A DNA stretch of 64,000 nt from Comamonas endophytica (GTDB taxonomy: Bacteria > Pseudomonadota > Gammaproteobacteria > Burkholderiales > Burkholderiaceae_C), in the NCBI RefSeq assembly GCF_023634805.2, contig NZ_CP106882.1:583508-647507 (forward strand). The letters run 5' to 3'. Positions 1 to 8,690 of the stretch are shown piece by piece. A program made the position numbers and the translations under genes. The notes below the pieces were generated by a model. It saw only the letters and a program-made list of their open reading frames with translations, did not search any database and was not told the DNA's origin. Every line of letters begins with the position of its first letter. Position 1 is the stretch's first letter.

Positions 1-945
1 AGCCTGCTGGCCGCCGCCCTTGGCGCCTTCGCCAGCCCCGCGCTGGCCCAGCCGAACTGGCCCAACCGGCCGGTGCGCCTGATCGTGCCCTACCCCGCGG
101 GCGGCCCGGTCGACCAGCTCGCCCGGACCATCGCGCCCAAGCTGGGCGAGAAGCTCGGCCAGCCGATCGTCATCGACAACCGCGCCGGCGCCAGCGGCAC
201 CATCGGCATCGACGCGGCGGTGAAGGCCGAGCCCGACGGCTACACCTTCGGCTTCGGCGCGCCGGGCGGCATCACCGTGCTGCCGCACCTGCGCAAGATG
301 CCCTATGCGGTCGAGGGCATCCATTACGTCTCGCTGGTGGCGCGCGTGCCGCAGGTCATTGCCGTCAACCAGAAGCTGGGCATCGACACCCTGCCCGAAC
401 TCATCGCACTGGCGAAGAAGGAGCCGGGCAGGATCAACTATGGCTCGGCCGGCAACGCCACCACGCCGCATCTGGGCGCCGAGCTGCTGGCGCAGGAAGC
501 CGGCCTGAAGATGATGCATGTGGCCTACAAGGGGGCGGCACCGGCCGTGACGGCCTTGTTGGCGGGCGAGGTGCAGGTGCTGACCGCCGACCTGTCCGGG
601 CTGCTGCCCTTCCAGGGCCGCGGTATCAGGATCATCGCCGTGTCGGGGCCGCAGCGCATCGAGGTGCTGCCCGGCGTGCCCACGACCACCGAGCTGGGCC
701 TGCCGGCAGTGCATGTCGAGTCCAACTACGGCATCATCGAGCCGGCGGGCATGCCGCCGGCGATCAGTCGGAAGCTGCGCGAGGCACTGGTCGCGGTGCT
801 GGAGATGCCGGCCGTCAAGGCGCAGATCGCGGCGCAGGGCGCACTTGCCATGTCCAGCACGCCCGAGGAATACCGCAAGCTGATGCAGCAGGAGTCCGCG
901 AAATGGGCCGGCGTGCTGAAAAAGGGCAACATCACCCTGGAGTGA
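1..945 (+). CDS. Bug/TctC-family periplasmic solute-binding protein, 5' end cut by window
   Basis: Periplasmic receptor of the Bug family, which captures carboxylates for tripartite tricarboxylate-type transport. The reading frame is open from base 1. Its first visible residues, SLLAAALGAFASPALAQ, are the end of a signal peptide with an Ala-x-Ala cleavage site, so only the start is missing. The family opening motif PVRLIVPYPAGGPVDQ follows, then DNRAGASGTIG and the central HVAYKGAAPA segment. The mature domain is complete. The stop lies 6 nt before a D-2-hydroxyacid dehydrogenase on the same strand, so the two are probably co-transcribed and the ligand may be a hydroxyacid. The ligand cannot be read from the sequence. 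Confidence 0.93.
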   Translation, partial: SLLAAALGAFASPALAQPNWPNRPVRLIVPYPAGGPVDQLARTIAPKLGEKLGQPIVIDNRAGASGTIGIDAAVKAEPDGYTFGFGAPGGITVLPHLRKMPYAVEGIHYVSLVARVPQVIAVNQKLGIDTLPELIALAKKEPGRINYGSAGNATTPHLGAELLAQEAGLKMMHVAYKGAAPAVTALLAGEVQVLTADLSGLLPFQGRGIRIIAVSGPQRIEVLPGVPTTTELGLPAVHVESNYGIIEPAGMPPAISRKLREALVAVLEMPAVKAQIAAQGALAMSSTPEEYRKLMQQESAKWAGVLKKGNITLE

Positions 946-951
946 CCGACG

Positions 952-1905
952 ATGACGCGCATCGCCATTCTCGACGACTACCAGCGCCGGGCGCTGGACA
1001 TGGCCGACTGGGCCTCGCTGCCGGGCGCCGAGGTGGTCAGCTTCGCGCAGGCGCTCGCGGGCCCGGCGCTGGCCCGGGCGCTGGCGGATTTCGACGTGGT
1101 GGTGGCGATGCGCGAGCGCACGGCCTTCACCGCGGAGCTGATCGCGCAGCTGCCGCGCCTGCGGCTGATCGCCAGCACCGGGCTGCGCAACGCGGCCATC
1201 GATCTCGAAGCCTGCCGGCGCGCGGGCATCACCGTGACCGGCGCGCGCGGCGCAAGCCACGGCCTGGCGGCAACGGCCGAGACCGCCTGGGCGCTGATCC
1301 TGGCGCTGCACAAGCGGCTGCTGCCCTCGCACCTCGCCACCACGCAGGGCCGCTGGCAGCCGGAACTCGCGCTGCCGCTGCAGGGCCGCGTGCTGGGCCT
1401 GGTTGGCCTGGGCAATGTGGGACTGCACATGGCGCGCGTGGGCCAGGCCTTCGGCATGCAGGTCATTGCCTGGAGCCCGCACCTGACCGACGAACGCGCG
1501 GCGCAGGCCGGCGTCAGCCGTGTGGACAAGCAGGAACTTTTTGCCGCTGCCGATGCGGTGTCGCTGCACCTGGTGCTGTCGGCCGAAACGGCGGGGGTCG
1601 TGGGCGCCGCCGAACTGGCAGCGATGCGGCCGCAGGCCTTTCTGGTCAACACGGCGCGTGCCGGGCTGGTCGATGAAGCGGCGCTGATCGATGCCCTCGC
1701 AGCCGGGCGCATCGGCGGCGCCGGGCTGGATGTGTTCTGGCAGGAGCCGCTGCCGGCGGCCCATGCGCTGTGCACGCTGCCCAATGTGGTGCTCACGCCG
1801 CACCTGGGCTATGCCACGGAGGAAAACCTCTCGGCCTTCTACCGCAACGTCGTGCGCGGCATCCGCCTGTGGATGGACGGCGGCGCGCCGCAGCTGCTGG
1901 CCTGA
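952..1905 (+). CDS. D-2-hydroxyacid dehydrogenase (NAD-dependent), 317 aa
   Basis: Cytosolic NAD(P)-dependent oxidoreductase interconverting 2-oxo and D-2-hydroxy acids. A Rossmann motif GLVGLGNVG lies near residues 147-155. The family's catalytic Arg is in NTARAGLVDE, the Glu in WQEPLP and the catalytic His in TPHLGY. Length is normal for this group, which is close to glycerate and phosphoglycerate dehydrogenases. It follows the Bug gene by 6 nt and is probably translated from the same message. The next gene converges from the opposite strand. The substrate is not predictable beyond a small 2-oxoacid. Confidence 0.92.
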   Translation: MTRIAILDDYQRRALDMADWASLPGAEVVSFAQALAGPALARALADFDVVVAMRERTAFTAELIAQLPRLRLIASTGLRNAAIDLEACRRAGITVTGARGASHGLAATAETAWALILALHKRLLPSHLATTQGRWQPELALPLQGRVLGLVGLGNVGLHMARVGQAFGMQVIAWSPHLTDERAAQAGVSRVDKQELFAAADAVSLHLVLSAETAGVVGAAELAAMRPQAFLVNTARAGLVDEAALIDALAAGRIGGAGLDVFWQEPLPAAHALCTLPNVVLTPHLGYATEENLSAFYRNVVRGIRLWMDGGAPQLLA

Positions 1906-1911
1906 GGCGCC

Positions 1912-2895
1912 TCAGTCGGCCTTGACATGGGCCGACTTGACCACCGCCGCCCATTTCCTGCGGTCCCGTTCGATGACCTTGGCAAACTCCTCGGGGCTGC
2001 TGTGCAGCGGCTGGATGCCATAGGGCTTGAGCGCGACCTCCATCGAGGGCTCGCGCATCACTTTCACCAGCGTGCGGTTGAGGTACTGGACGATTTCCGG
2101 CGCAGTGCCGGCCGGCGCCAGCACGCCCAGCCACAGCGATACGTCGTAGTCCGAGAAGCCCGGCGCCTGCGCCATGGCCGGCACCTCCGGCATGGCCGGC
2201 ATGCGCGTGCGCGAGGTCACCGCCAGCGGCCTCAGCTTGCCGTTCTTCGTGTACTCGCCAAACAGCGAGGCGGTGTCGAAAGTCATGTCGATGCGCCCCG
2301 CGATCAGGTCGGGCAACCCGGCCGAGCTGCCCTTGTAGGGCACATGCTGCATGTCCACGCCGGCAATGGACTTGAACAGCTCGCCCGACAGATGGCTGCT
2401 GGTGCCGTTGCCGGCCGAGCTGAAGGTCAGCGCCCCCGGCTTGCTGCGTGCCAGCGCCACCAGTTCCGCCACCGATTTCGCCGGCACCTGCGGGTTCACC
2501 ACCAGCAGATTGGCGGTGACATGGGTCAGGCCCACGGGCGCGAAGCTGGTGGCCGGGTCGTATTTGAGATTCGGGTAGAGGCTGGGGTTGATGGTCAGCA
2601 CGCCCATGGTCGAGTACAGCAGCGTGTAGCCGTCCTTCGCGGCGCTGGCCACGGCCTCGGCGCCGATGCCGCCGCCCGCGCCGGCGCGGTTGTCCACTAC
2701 CACCGGCTGACCCAGGGCCTCGGCGAGCTTCTGCGCCATGCCGCGCGCCATCTGGTCGGTGGCGCCGCCCGCCAGGAAGGGCACGATCAGGCGCAGCGGC
2801 TTGTTGGGGTAGCCGCCCGGGCCCTCGCCCGCGTGCGCGGCGGCCATTGCGGCGGTGGCCAGAGCGAGTCCGGCGATGAGTTTCATGCGTTGCAT
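1912..2895 (-). CDS. Bug/TctC-family periplasmic solute-binding protein, 327 aa
   Basis: Bug receptor with an N-terminal signal peptide (MQRMKLIAGLALATAAMA..AHA) followed by the family motif KPLRLIVPFLAGGATDQMAR and the DNRAGAGGGIG segment. The start at 2895 is chosen because AGGGAG sits 9 nt upstream; an in-frame ATG 9 nt downstream is possible, and a longer open frame to 3012 lacks a good ribosome site. It converges with the D-2-hydroxyacid dehydrogenase, leaving only 6 nt between the stops. It stands alone on its strand, so its regulation and ligand are unknown. Confidence 0.92.
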   Translation of the reverse strand: MQRMKLIAGLALATAAMAAAHAGEGPGGYPNKPLRLIVPFLAGGATDQMARGMAQKLAEALGQPVVVDNRAGAGGGIGAEAVASAAKDGYTLLYSTMGVLTINPSLYPNLKYDPATSFAPVGLTHVTANLLVVNPQVPAKSVAELVALARSKPGALTFSSAGNGTSSHLSGELFKSIAGVDMQHVPYKGSSAGLPDLIAGRIDMTFDTASLFGEYTKNGKLRPLAVTSRTRMPAMPEVPAMAQAPGFSDYDVSLWLGVLAPAGTAPEIVQYLNRTLVKVMREPSMEVALKPYGIQPLHSSPEEFAKVIERDRRKWAAVVKSAHVKAD

Positions 2896-3122
2896 GCGAT
2901 ATGTCTCCCTTTTTGTGCTGCGCCGGCTCCCGACGTTCCGGATCGCGTTGCGCCAAGTGTAGGCAGCAAGCAGTCCGCGTTGGAGTCGGGCAGCGGCAAG
3001 GCTGGCATGCATCCCGGGTCATGGCTGCGGCCGGATCCGCATAGCAGAAGTGATGCTGCAGAGCTGGCTCGGACACCGCTTCGCTCGATAGACTGGGTCT
3101 TTGTCACCAAAAGAGCAGAGAC

Positions 3123-3908
3123 ATGAGCGACTGGAAAGATTTGACCCAATTGAAGGTGGAAGTCGGCGATCACATTGCCGTGATGACCCTCGACAGCCCG
3201 CCGGTGAACGCGCTGACGCGCACGCTGAACGACGAGCTGACCTGGGCGCTGGACCGCGTGTCGGAGATGGACGAGGTCCGCGTCGTGGTGCTCACGGGCG
3301 CCGGCAAGGTGTTCTGCGCGGGCGCCGACTTGAAGGGCCGCGCCGAGGTCATCAAGGGCCCGGGCGATCTGCTGGCGCACTCGCGGCGCACGCGCGAGTG
3401 CTTCCACGCCATCCGCGAATGCGCCAAGCCCGTGATCTGCGCGATCAACGGCGCGGCGCTGGGCTCGGGCCTGGCGATGGCCGCCTCCTCCGATATCCTG
3501 CTGTGCTCGGACAAGGCCTCGCTGGGCCTGCCCGAGGTCGACGTCGGCCTGCTCGGCGGCTGCCGCCACGCGATGCGCCTGTTCAGCCACACGCAGCTGC
3601 GCCACATGATGCTGACCGGCTACCGCATGCCCGGCGCCGAGCTGTACCGCCTGGGCATCGTGCTGGCCTGCACCGCGCCCGAGGCGCTGATGCCCGAGGC
3701 GATGAAGCTCGCTGCGACCATTGCCTCCAAGAGCCCGGTGTCCACGCGCATGGGCAAGCACACCATGAACGTGATCGAGGACATGAGCCTGCGCGACGGC
3801 TACCGCTACGAGCAGGACATGACGGCGCAGATCGCCAAGACGGACGATGCCAAGGAAGCGCAGGCGGCGTTCAGGGAGAAGCGGGCGCCGGTGTTCACGG
3901 GGCGCTGA
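3123..3908 (+). CDS. Enoyl-CoA hydratase/isomerase (crotonase) family protein, 261 aa
   Basis: Crotonase-fold enzyme acting on acyl-CoA thioesters. The oxyanion-hole segments are FCAGADLKG (about 64-72) and INGAALGSGL (108-117). The second catalytic Glu of hydratases is kept in LPEVDVGLLGG (E138). The position of the first (GGGCE in classical hydratases) reads GSGLA, so that Glu is an Ala. This suggests an isomerase, decarboxylase, hydrolase or one-base hydratase rather than a standard enoyl-CoA hydratase. It is a single gene with a repeat island directly downstream and the divergent Bug gene 227 nt upstream. Confidence 0.9.
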   Translation: MSDWKDLTQLKVEVGDHIAVMTLDSPPVNALTRTLNDELTWALDRVSEMDEVRVVVLTGAGKVFCAGADLKGRAEVIKGPGDLLAHSRRTRECFHAIRECAKPVICAINGAALGSGLAMAASSDILLCSDKASLGLPEVDVGLLGGCRHAMRLFSHTQLRHMMLTGYRMPGAELYRLGIVLACTAPEALMPEAMKLAATIASKSPVSTRMGKHTMNVIEDMSLRDGYRYEQDMTAQIAKTDDAKEAQAAFREKRAPVFTGR

Positions 3909-3937
3909 GCGCGAGGCTTAGCTCCCACCCTCCCCCG

Positions 3938-4257
3938 TTCGCCCTGATCCTGAGCTTGCCGAAGGATCGAAGGGTGGGTTGATCCGTTCGCCCTGAGCTT
4001 GCCGAAGGGTGGATGGCCTGTCCTATCGCCTGAATCGCTTGCGTTGGAACCGCCCTGCCGGATATCTCGGGCAGGCCGCTCATGCTTCGACAGGCTCAGC
4101 ACGAACGGTTTTCCCCCTGTTCGCCCTGAACCTGCCATGCTTCGACCGGCTCAGCAAGAACGGTTTTTCCCCGTTCGCCCTGAGCCTGCCTGGGCGGGTC
4201 CGTCGAAGGTTGACGGCCCCACTGAAATATCCAGCAGGGCCGTTCCAGCGCAAGCGA
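3938..4257. repeat. Intergenic repeat island of TTCG..CTGAGCCTG..CGAA elements inside a long imperfect inverted repeat
   Basis: There is no gene here. The stretch holds at least five degenerate copies, in both orientations, of an element reading about GTTCGCCCTGAGCTTGCCGAA (near 3938, 3990, 4083, 4119 and 4172), the short palindromic repeat common between genes of Burkholderiales and Xanthomonads. In addition, 4031-4068 and 4224-4258 form an imperfect inverted repeat of about 36 nt (AATCGCTTGCGTTGGAAC on the left, GATCGCTTGCGCTGGAAC on the complement of the right arm). The right arm reaches the stop codon of the next gene. The location between convergent genes fits a terminator or mRNA-stabilising role. 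Confidence 0.75.
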
Positions 4258-5076
4258 TCAGCCGTACAGCCGCCCCGGATTGTCCTGCAGCACCTTGCGC
4301 ACCAGCGCCTCGCTGCCAGCCCATTCCTTGAAGCTATCGAGCAGCTGCAGCGCATCGGGCACAGGATTGACGCGCAGATGCGGCCAGTCGCTGCCCCAGA
4401 CCAGCTGCTCGGGATTGGCCTGCAGCATCAGTTCATGGAAGGGCCGCGCGCGCTCCAGGTCGGCATCGCCCAGCACGTTGCGGTAGGCGCACAGCTTGAC
4501 CCAGGCCTTGCCCTGCTCCAGCAGCGCCAGCAGCTGGCGAAAGCCCGGCTCGTTCACACCGGCGGCGGCATCGAAGCCACCCATGTGGTCGATGACCAGC
4601 GGCACGGGCAGCGCGCGCAGGCGCGGCGCGATCTCCGGCAGCGCCTGGCAATCGGTCCACAGTTCGGCATGCAGGCCTTCCTCGGCCAGCGCGCCGGCCA
4701 TCTGCTCCAGGTCCTGCAGCGAGGCACTGCCGGCGAAGTTGCCGCCCGCGGCACTGCGCTGGCTGAAGCGCGCCGCACGCACGCCGCGCGCGCGCAGGCC
4801 GGCAAGGCGCCCGGCGGCCTCGGCGCGCAGCACCACCACGCCGCGCAGCTGCGGCAGCGCGGCGAGCGTGTCCAGCAGCAGGCTGTGGTCCTCGCCATAG
4901 GCGCTGGGATGCACCAGCACGCCGTGGGACAGGCCCAGGCGCTGCAGCAGCGCCAGATAGTCGGCCTGCACCGCTTCGGGCGGCGTATAGCTGCGGTCCT
5001 CGCCCAGCGGATACTGCGCGTAGGGGCCGAACAGATGGGCGTGGCAGTCCCAGCCCTGGGTGACCAAAGTGCTCAT
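4258..5076 (-). CDS. Amidohydrolase-2 family protein, PDC-lactonase (LigI)-like, 272 aa
   Basis: Metal-dependent hydrolase of the amidohydrolase superfamily, the group that includes 2-pyrone-4,6-dicarboxylate lactonase and related lactone hydrolases. Visible motifs are the first metal ligands DCHAHLFG (residues 10-17), a His in VIDHMGG and the conserved Asp in VWGSDWPH near the C terminus. The start at 5076 overlaps the upstream stop by 4 nt (ATGA), so it is translationally coupled to the carboxymuconolactone-decarboxylase-like gene. A longer frame to 5403 is only the shadow of that neighbour. Lactone hydrolysis fits the surrounding ring-cleavage-type genes; the exact substrate is unknown. 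Confidence 0.9.
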   Translation of the reverse strand: MSTLVTQGWDCHAHLFGPYAQYPLGEDRSYTPPEAVQADYLALLQRLGLSHGVLVHPSAYGEDHSLLLDTLAALPQLRGVVVLRAEAAGRLAGLRARGVRAARFSQRSAAGGNFAGSASLQDLEQMAGALAEEGLHAELWTDCQALPEIAPRLRALPVPLVIDHMGGFDAAAGVNEPGFRQLLALLEQGKAWVKLCAYRNVLGDADLERARPFHELMLQANPEQLVWGSDWPHLRVNPVPDALQLLDSFKEWAGSEALVRKVLQDNPGRLYG

Positions 5077-5648
5077 GCTGCCGTCCCCTGGTGCTGCGGC
5101 AGCGGAAATGCCGGCTGCTGGCCCTCGGGCAGAGGGATCTCGTGGGCGTTGAGCGTCATGGCCACCATGGTGTAGTAGCCGACCAGCGCCGTGAGTTCGA
5201 CCACCGCGCGCTCGCCAAAGGCCTGCACCGCTGCGGCGTAGGTCGCGTCGGAGACCGAGCGCTGCTGGTTGAGCTCCAGCGCGAACTGGTACACCAGCTG
5301 CTCCTCGGGGGCGCGGAACGGCGGCGGCGTCTGGGCCAGCAGCGCCTCGAGGATGTCGGCCTCGATGCCGATCTTCTCCGACTCGCGGCGGTGCGCATAC
5401 CACTCGAAGGGCGACTGGCAGGCGCGGCCCGTGACCAGGATGGCGATCTCCGACAGGCGCGGCGTGAAGCTGGTGCGGTAGCGCAGCAGCGCGCCGAGCG
5501 CCTGCCAGCAGTCGGCGAGCTCGGCGTTGTGCAGCGCGGCGCGCAGCGGGCCCTCGATCTTGCCGCGTGGGCCGGAGACCACCTTGTCATAGACCTGGCG
5601 CTGCGCGGGCGACATGCTTTCGGGGGCGGGTAAAGAAATGCGGGGCAT
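5073..5648 (-). CDS. Carboxymuconolactone decarboxylase family protein, 191 aa
   Basis: All-helical AhpD/CMD-fold protein. The CMD core runs from about residue 35 to 160 (RTSFTPRLSEIAILVTGRA, then EWYAHRRESEKIG). The AhpD-type Cys-x-x-Cys pair is absent; EWYAH occupies the place of the active-site helix, as in many catabolic members with unknown chemistry. It overlaps the amidohydrolase start by 4 nt and lies 77 nt downstream of the LysR gene on the same strand. It is probably a decarboxylase or tautomerase-like step in the same pathway. Confidence 0.88.
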   Translation of the reverse strand: MPRISLPAPESMSPAQRQVYDKVVSGPRGKIEGPLRAALHNAELADCWQALGALLRYRTSFTPRLSEIAILVTGRACQSPFEWYAHRRESEKIGIEADILEALLAQTPPPFRAPEEQLVYQFALELNQQRSVSDATYAAAVQAFGERAVVELTALVGYYTMVAMTLNAHEIPLPEGQQPAFPLPQHQGTAA

Positions 5649-5725
5649 GGGTCTCCTTCGGGTTTCAGGCTGTGGATTTCACCACGCGCATGCGCCGCCA
5701 CACCCTCCAGGCTGCGGCAAAGCTG

Positions 5726-6694
5726 TTATGCCTGCAGCGTGGAGCGCCACATGCCGGCCTGCGCCTGTTCGTCGACGATCTGCGCGATCTGCCGCGCCAC
5801 GGCCGAGGCCGCGCGGCCCGGGCCCTTGTTCTTCGCGAAGGCCATCGACACGATGCGCTGCAGCGGCGGGTTGACGATGCGCGCCGCGCTCAGCGTGCCC
5901 TCGCGCACCTCGCTCCAGACGGCGTGGATCGGCAGCACGGTGTAGAGCCGCTCCTGCGCCACCAGCGAGCGCATCAGCGGCAGCGAATCGGCCTCGATGA
6001 CCGGCACCAGGTTCAGATGCTCCTGGCGCGCCAGCGCATCGAGCGTCGTGCGCAAGCCGTTCGGGGCGCCCGGCAGGATGAAGGGCAGATCGTGCAGCGC
6101 CGAGAACGGCACCTCGGGCTGCGAAGTCAGCGCATCGCCCGCCGGGCCGATCAGGAAGCTCTCGACGCTGGCCAGCGCCTGTTCGTGCTCCGGCACCGCG
6201 TGGCTGTAGCGGTAGAGGATGGCGATGTCCACGCGCGCGTCGGCCAGCCATTCCTCGACCTGGCCGCTCGAGCCCTCGAGGATCTTCAGGTGCACGCCCG
6301 GGTACTGCGCGCGCACCTGCTGGAACAGCCGACCGACGATGGGCCCGGAGATCGAGGGCAGCGAGCCCACCGTGACGCGCCCGGCGGGCTCGCGCGCCTC
6401 GCCGCGGATCTCGACTTCCAGCTGCTCGGCATCGGCCAGCAGGTTCTTCACGTGCGGGAAGATGCGCTCGCCCACATCGGACAGCGTCACGCCGCGCCCG
6501 GTGCGGTTGAACAGCCGCGCGCCGCAGTCGCGCTCGAGCGCGTTGAGCTGGCGGCTCAGCAGGGACTGGTTGCTGTCGAGGAACAGCGCGGCGCGCGTCA
6601 GGCTGCCCAGCTCGGCGATCGCCAGGAAGGTGCGCCATTTCTGCAGGTTGGAGGCGATGTCGAGCTGGAGAGTGGTGGCTTTGGCGCTGTGCAT
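5726..6694 (-). CDS. LysR-family transcriptional regulator, about 322 aa
   Basis: N-terminal winged helix-turn-helix at about residues 15-75 (RTFLAIAELGSLTRAALFLD, then LLSRQLNALERDCGARLFNR) followed by a periplasmic-binding-like effector domain. The start at 6694 is the most family-like; another ATG at 6739 adds 15 residues. No clear Shine-Dalgarno sequence is visible. It sits inside a leftward gene group instead of being divergent from its target, so it may control the hydrolase/Bug/enolase genes upstream, the CMD/amidohydrolase genes downstream, or both. An inverted repeat with arms TGCATTG and CAATGCA (6690-6696 and 6719-6725) spans the start codon and may be autoregulatory. Confidence 0.9.
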   Translation of the reverse strand: MHSAKATTLQLDIASNLQKWRTFLAIAELGSLTRAALFLDSNQSLLSRQLNALERDCGARLFNRTGRGVTLSDVGERIFPHVKNLLADAEQLEVEIRGEAREPAGRVTVGSLPSISGPIVGRLFQQVRAQYPGVHLKILEGSSGQVEEWLADARVDIAILYRYSHAVPEHEQALASVESFLIGPAGDALTSQPEVPFSALHDLPFILPGAPNGLRTTLDALARQEHLNLVPVIEADSLPLMRSLVAQERLYTVLPIHAVWSEVREGTLSAARIVNPPLQRIVSMAFAKNKGPGRAASAVARQIAQIVDEQAQAGMWRSTLQA

Positions 6695-6799
6695 TGAAAA
6701 AGGGAAGACGCATCGGGGCAATGCATGATTAGACCGCATGCCCGGCGCCGCGGCCAGCCCGGGTTAGCCACAAGGCCGGCGCGGCGCAGCGCGGCCCTC

Positions 6800-7642
6800 T
6801 CAGTCCGGCAGCCGCGCCACCCAGCGCGCGATGGCCTCGGCCACCGCCAGCGGCTGCTCCACCACCAGCGCATGGCTGGCCTGCGCGATCAGCTCCACCG
6901 CCACCTTCTGCGCGCCCAGCAGTTCCTGCAGCTCGGCGCGGCTCGATGGCGGGCGCCAGGGGTCCTGGGCGCCCTGCAGGTCCAGCAGCGGCGCGTGGGC
7001 CACCGTCCACCAGCGCTCCTTGGGCGGCACGGCTCCCGCCGCACGGTAGATGGCGCGCAGCTCGGGGTGCCAGCCTTCGAGCCAATCCGTGGGGTCGTTG
7101 CCCGGCGCAAAGAAAGCACGCTGCAGATGTTCCAGGCGCAACGCGCGCGGCTGGCTGGCATCGGAGGCAATATCCAGCGAGTCGGCCATGCCCGCCGGAA
7201 ACACGCGCGCCGCGGCCCCCGCCACCACCACGCCGCGCACGCACTGGGGATGGTCCAGGTCGGCGACGCGCGCGATGAAATGGCCAAAGGCATGGCCGAC
7301 CAGCACCGCGCGGCCGCCGCCCAGCGCCTGCACGCAGTCGATCACATCCTGCGCCAGCACATGCAGTGTGAGCTGCTCCACCGGCAGCGTGGTGCGCCCC
7401 ATGCCGCGCGGCTGCGGCCGCAGCACGCGCAGGCCGTGCAGCGCCAGCTCCTGCGCCACGGCGTCGAAATCCAGCGAATCGCGCTGCGACGAGGGCAGCA
7501 GCGCGACGGCGGCGCCGCTGCCGTCGCGGGGCGCGTCGACCACCACATCGATCGCGCCGCCTTCGACGCGTACCAGCTCGCGGCGCCGGAGCACCGCCGA
7601 GGGGCCGAAGGTCTTCACCGGGCTTGCATGCATGGCCGCCAC
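6800..7642 (-). CDS. Alpha/beta-fold hydrolase with Ala at the nucleophile position, 280 aa
   Basis: Alpha/beta-hydrolase fold resembling enol-lactonases and C-C hydrolases. The nucleophile elbow, normally G-x-S-x-G, reads LVGHAFGHF, so residue 118 is Ala instead of Ser. Candidates for the other triad members are present (D227 in GAQDPW, H257 in QASHAL). The protein may be a non-hydrolytic member (lyase, dioxygenase-like or binding role) or use a different nucleophile. The start is GTG at 7642, 9 nt after AAGGTGG; ATG at 7633 is an alternative. It lies 4 nt downstream of the Bug gene stop and is clearly in the same operon. Confidence 0.88.
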   Translation of the reverse strand: MAAMHASPVKTFGPSAVLRRRELVRVEGGAIDVVVDAPRDGSGAAVALLPSSQRDSLDFDAVAQELALHGLRVLRPQPRGMGRTTLPVEQLTLHVLAQDVIDCVQALGGGRAVLVGHAFGHFIARVADLDHPQCVRGVVVAGAAARVFPAGMADSLDIASDASQPRALRLEHLQRAFFAPGNDPTDWLEGWHPELRAIYRAAGAVPPKERWWTVAHAPLLDLQGAQDPWRPPSSRAELQELLGAQKVAVELIAQASHALVVEQPLAVAEAIARWVARLPD

Positions 7643-7645
7643 CGC

Positions 7646-8647
7646 TCAATCCACCTTGGCGCCCGACTGCCTGACGATGCCGCGCCATTTGGCGATCTCG
7701 CTGCGCACCAGCTGCGCGAACTCCTCCGGGCTGCTCGAGGCCGGCTCGATGCCCAGCGCGATCAGCTGCCGGCGCAACTCGGGCGTGGCCATCGCGCGCA
7801 CCAGGGCCGCGTTGAGCTTGTCGATGACCGGCTTGGGCGTGCCGGCCGGCGCCAATACGCCCAGCCAGTTGGAGACGTCATAGCCGGCCAGCCCCGACTC
7901 GGCGAGGGTGGGGACGTCCGGCAGCGCGCCCAGCCGGGTGCGCGAGGTCACACCCAGCGCACGGGCACGCCCGGAGCGGATGTGTTCCTCATAGACGGTA
8001 TAGGAGTCGAAGGTCATGTCCACCCGGCCGGCCAGCACATCGGTGAGCAGCGGGGCACTGCCCTTGTAGGGCACGTGCATCATCTGCACGCCCGCCAGCG
8101 CCTCGAACAGCGCGCCCGACAGATGGCTGGAGCTGCCGTTGCCGGCCGAGCCATAGGTCAGCGTCCCAGGCTTTCGCCTGGCCAGCGCGATCAGCTCCCC
8201 GACATTGCGCGCCGGCACCGCCGCGCCCACCACCAGCACGCGCGGCGTGGTGTGGGTGAGCGCCACCGGCGCGAAATCCTTGACCGGGTCGTAGCGCAGC
8301 TTGGCATACAGCGCCGGGTTGATGGCCTGCGTGCCCATGGTGGCGAAGAACAGCGTGTAGCCGTCGGCCGGCGCGCGCGCCACGGCCTCGGCCGCGGTGG
8401 TGCCGCCCGCGCCGCCGCGGTTCTCGATCACCACCTGCTGCCCGAGCTCGGTGCCCAGACGCAGCGCCATGCCGCGCGCCATCATGTCGGCGGCGCCGCC
8501 CGCAGGGAAAGGCACGATCAGGCGCAGCGGCTTGTCGGGGTAGCTCTGGGCCCGGGACATGCCGGGCGCCATGGCCAGCGCAGTGGCGGCCAGTCCCAGT
8601 GCCAGGAGTTGCCGGCGACTGTAGGGAAAGCTTTGAAAAACTGTCAT
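7646..8647 (-). CDS. Bug/TctC-family periplasmic solute-binding protein, 333 aa
   Basis: Bug receptor. The N terminus has a twin-arginine-like stretch (YSRRQLLALGLAATALA) ahead of an Ala-rich segment ending SRAQ, so export may be by Tat or Sec. The mature motif KPLRLIVPFPAGGAADMMAR and the central HVPYKGSAPLL are standard. It is sandwiched between a muconate-lactonizing-type enzyme (43 nt upstream) and the alpha/beta hydrolase (4 nt downstream). This suggests that its ligand is the substrate of that pathway. Confidence 0.93.
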   Translation of the reverse strand: MTVFQSFPYSRRQLLALGLAATALAMAPGMSRAQSYPDKPLRLIVPFPAGGAADMMARGMALRLGTELGQQVVIENRGGAGGTTAAEAVARAPADGYTLFFATMGTQAINPALYAKLRYDPVKDFAPVALTHTTPRVLVVGAAVPARNVGELIALARRKPGTLTYGSAGNGSSSHLSGALFEALAGVQMMHVPYKGSAPLLTDVLAGRVDMTFDSYTVYEEHIRSGRARALGVTSRTRLGALPDVPTLAESGLAGYDVSNWLGVLAPAGTPKPVIDKLNAALVRAMATPELRRQLIALGIEPASSSPEEFAQLVRSEIAKWRGIVRQSGAKVD

Positions 8648-8690
8648 GGCGTTTGTCTACTTGTTATTGAAATCCGGGCGCGCCAATGCG

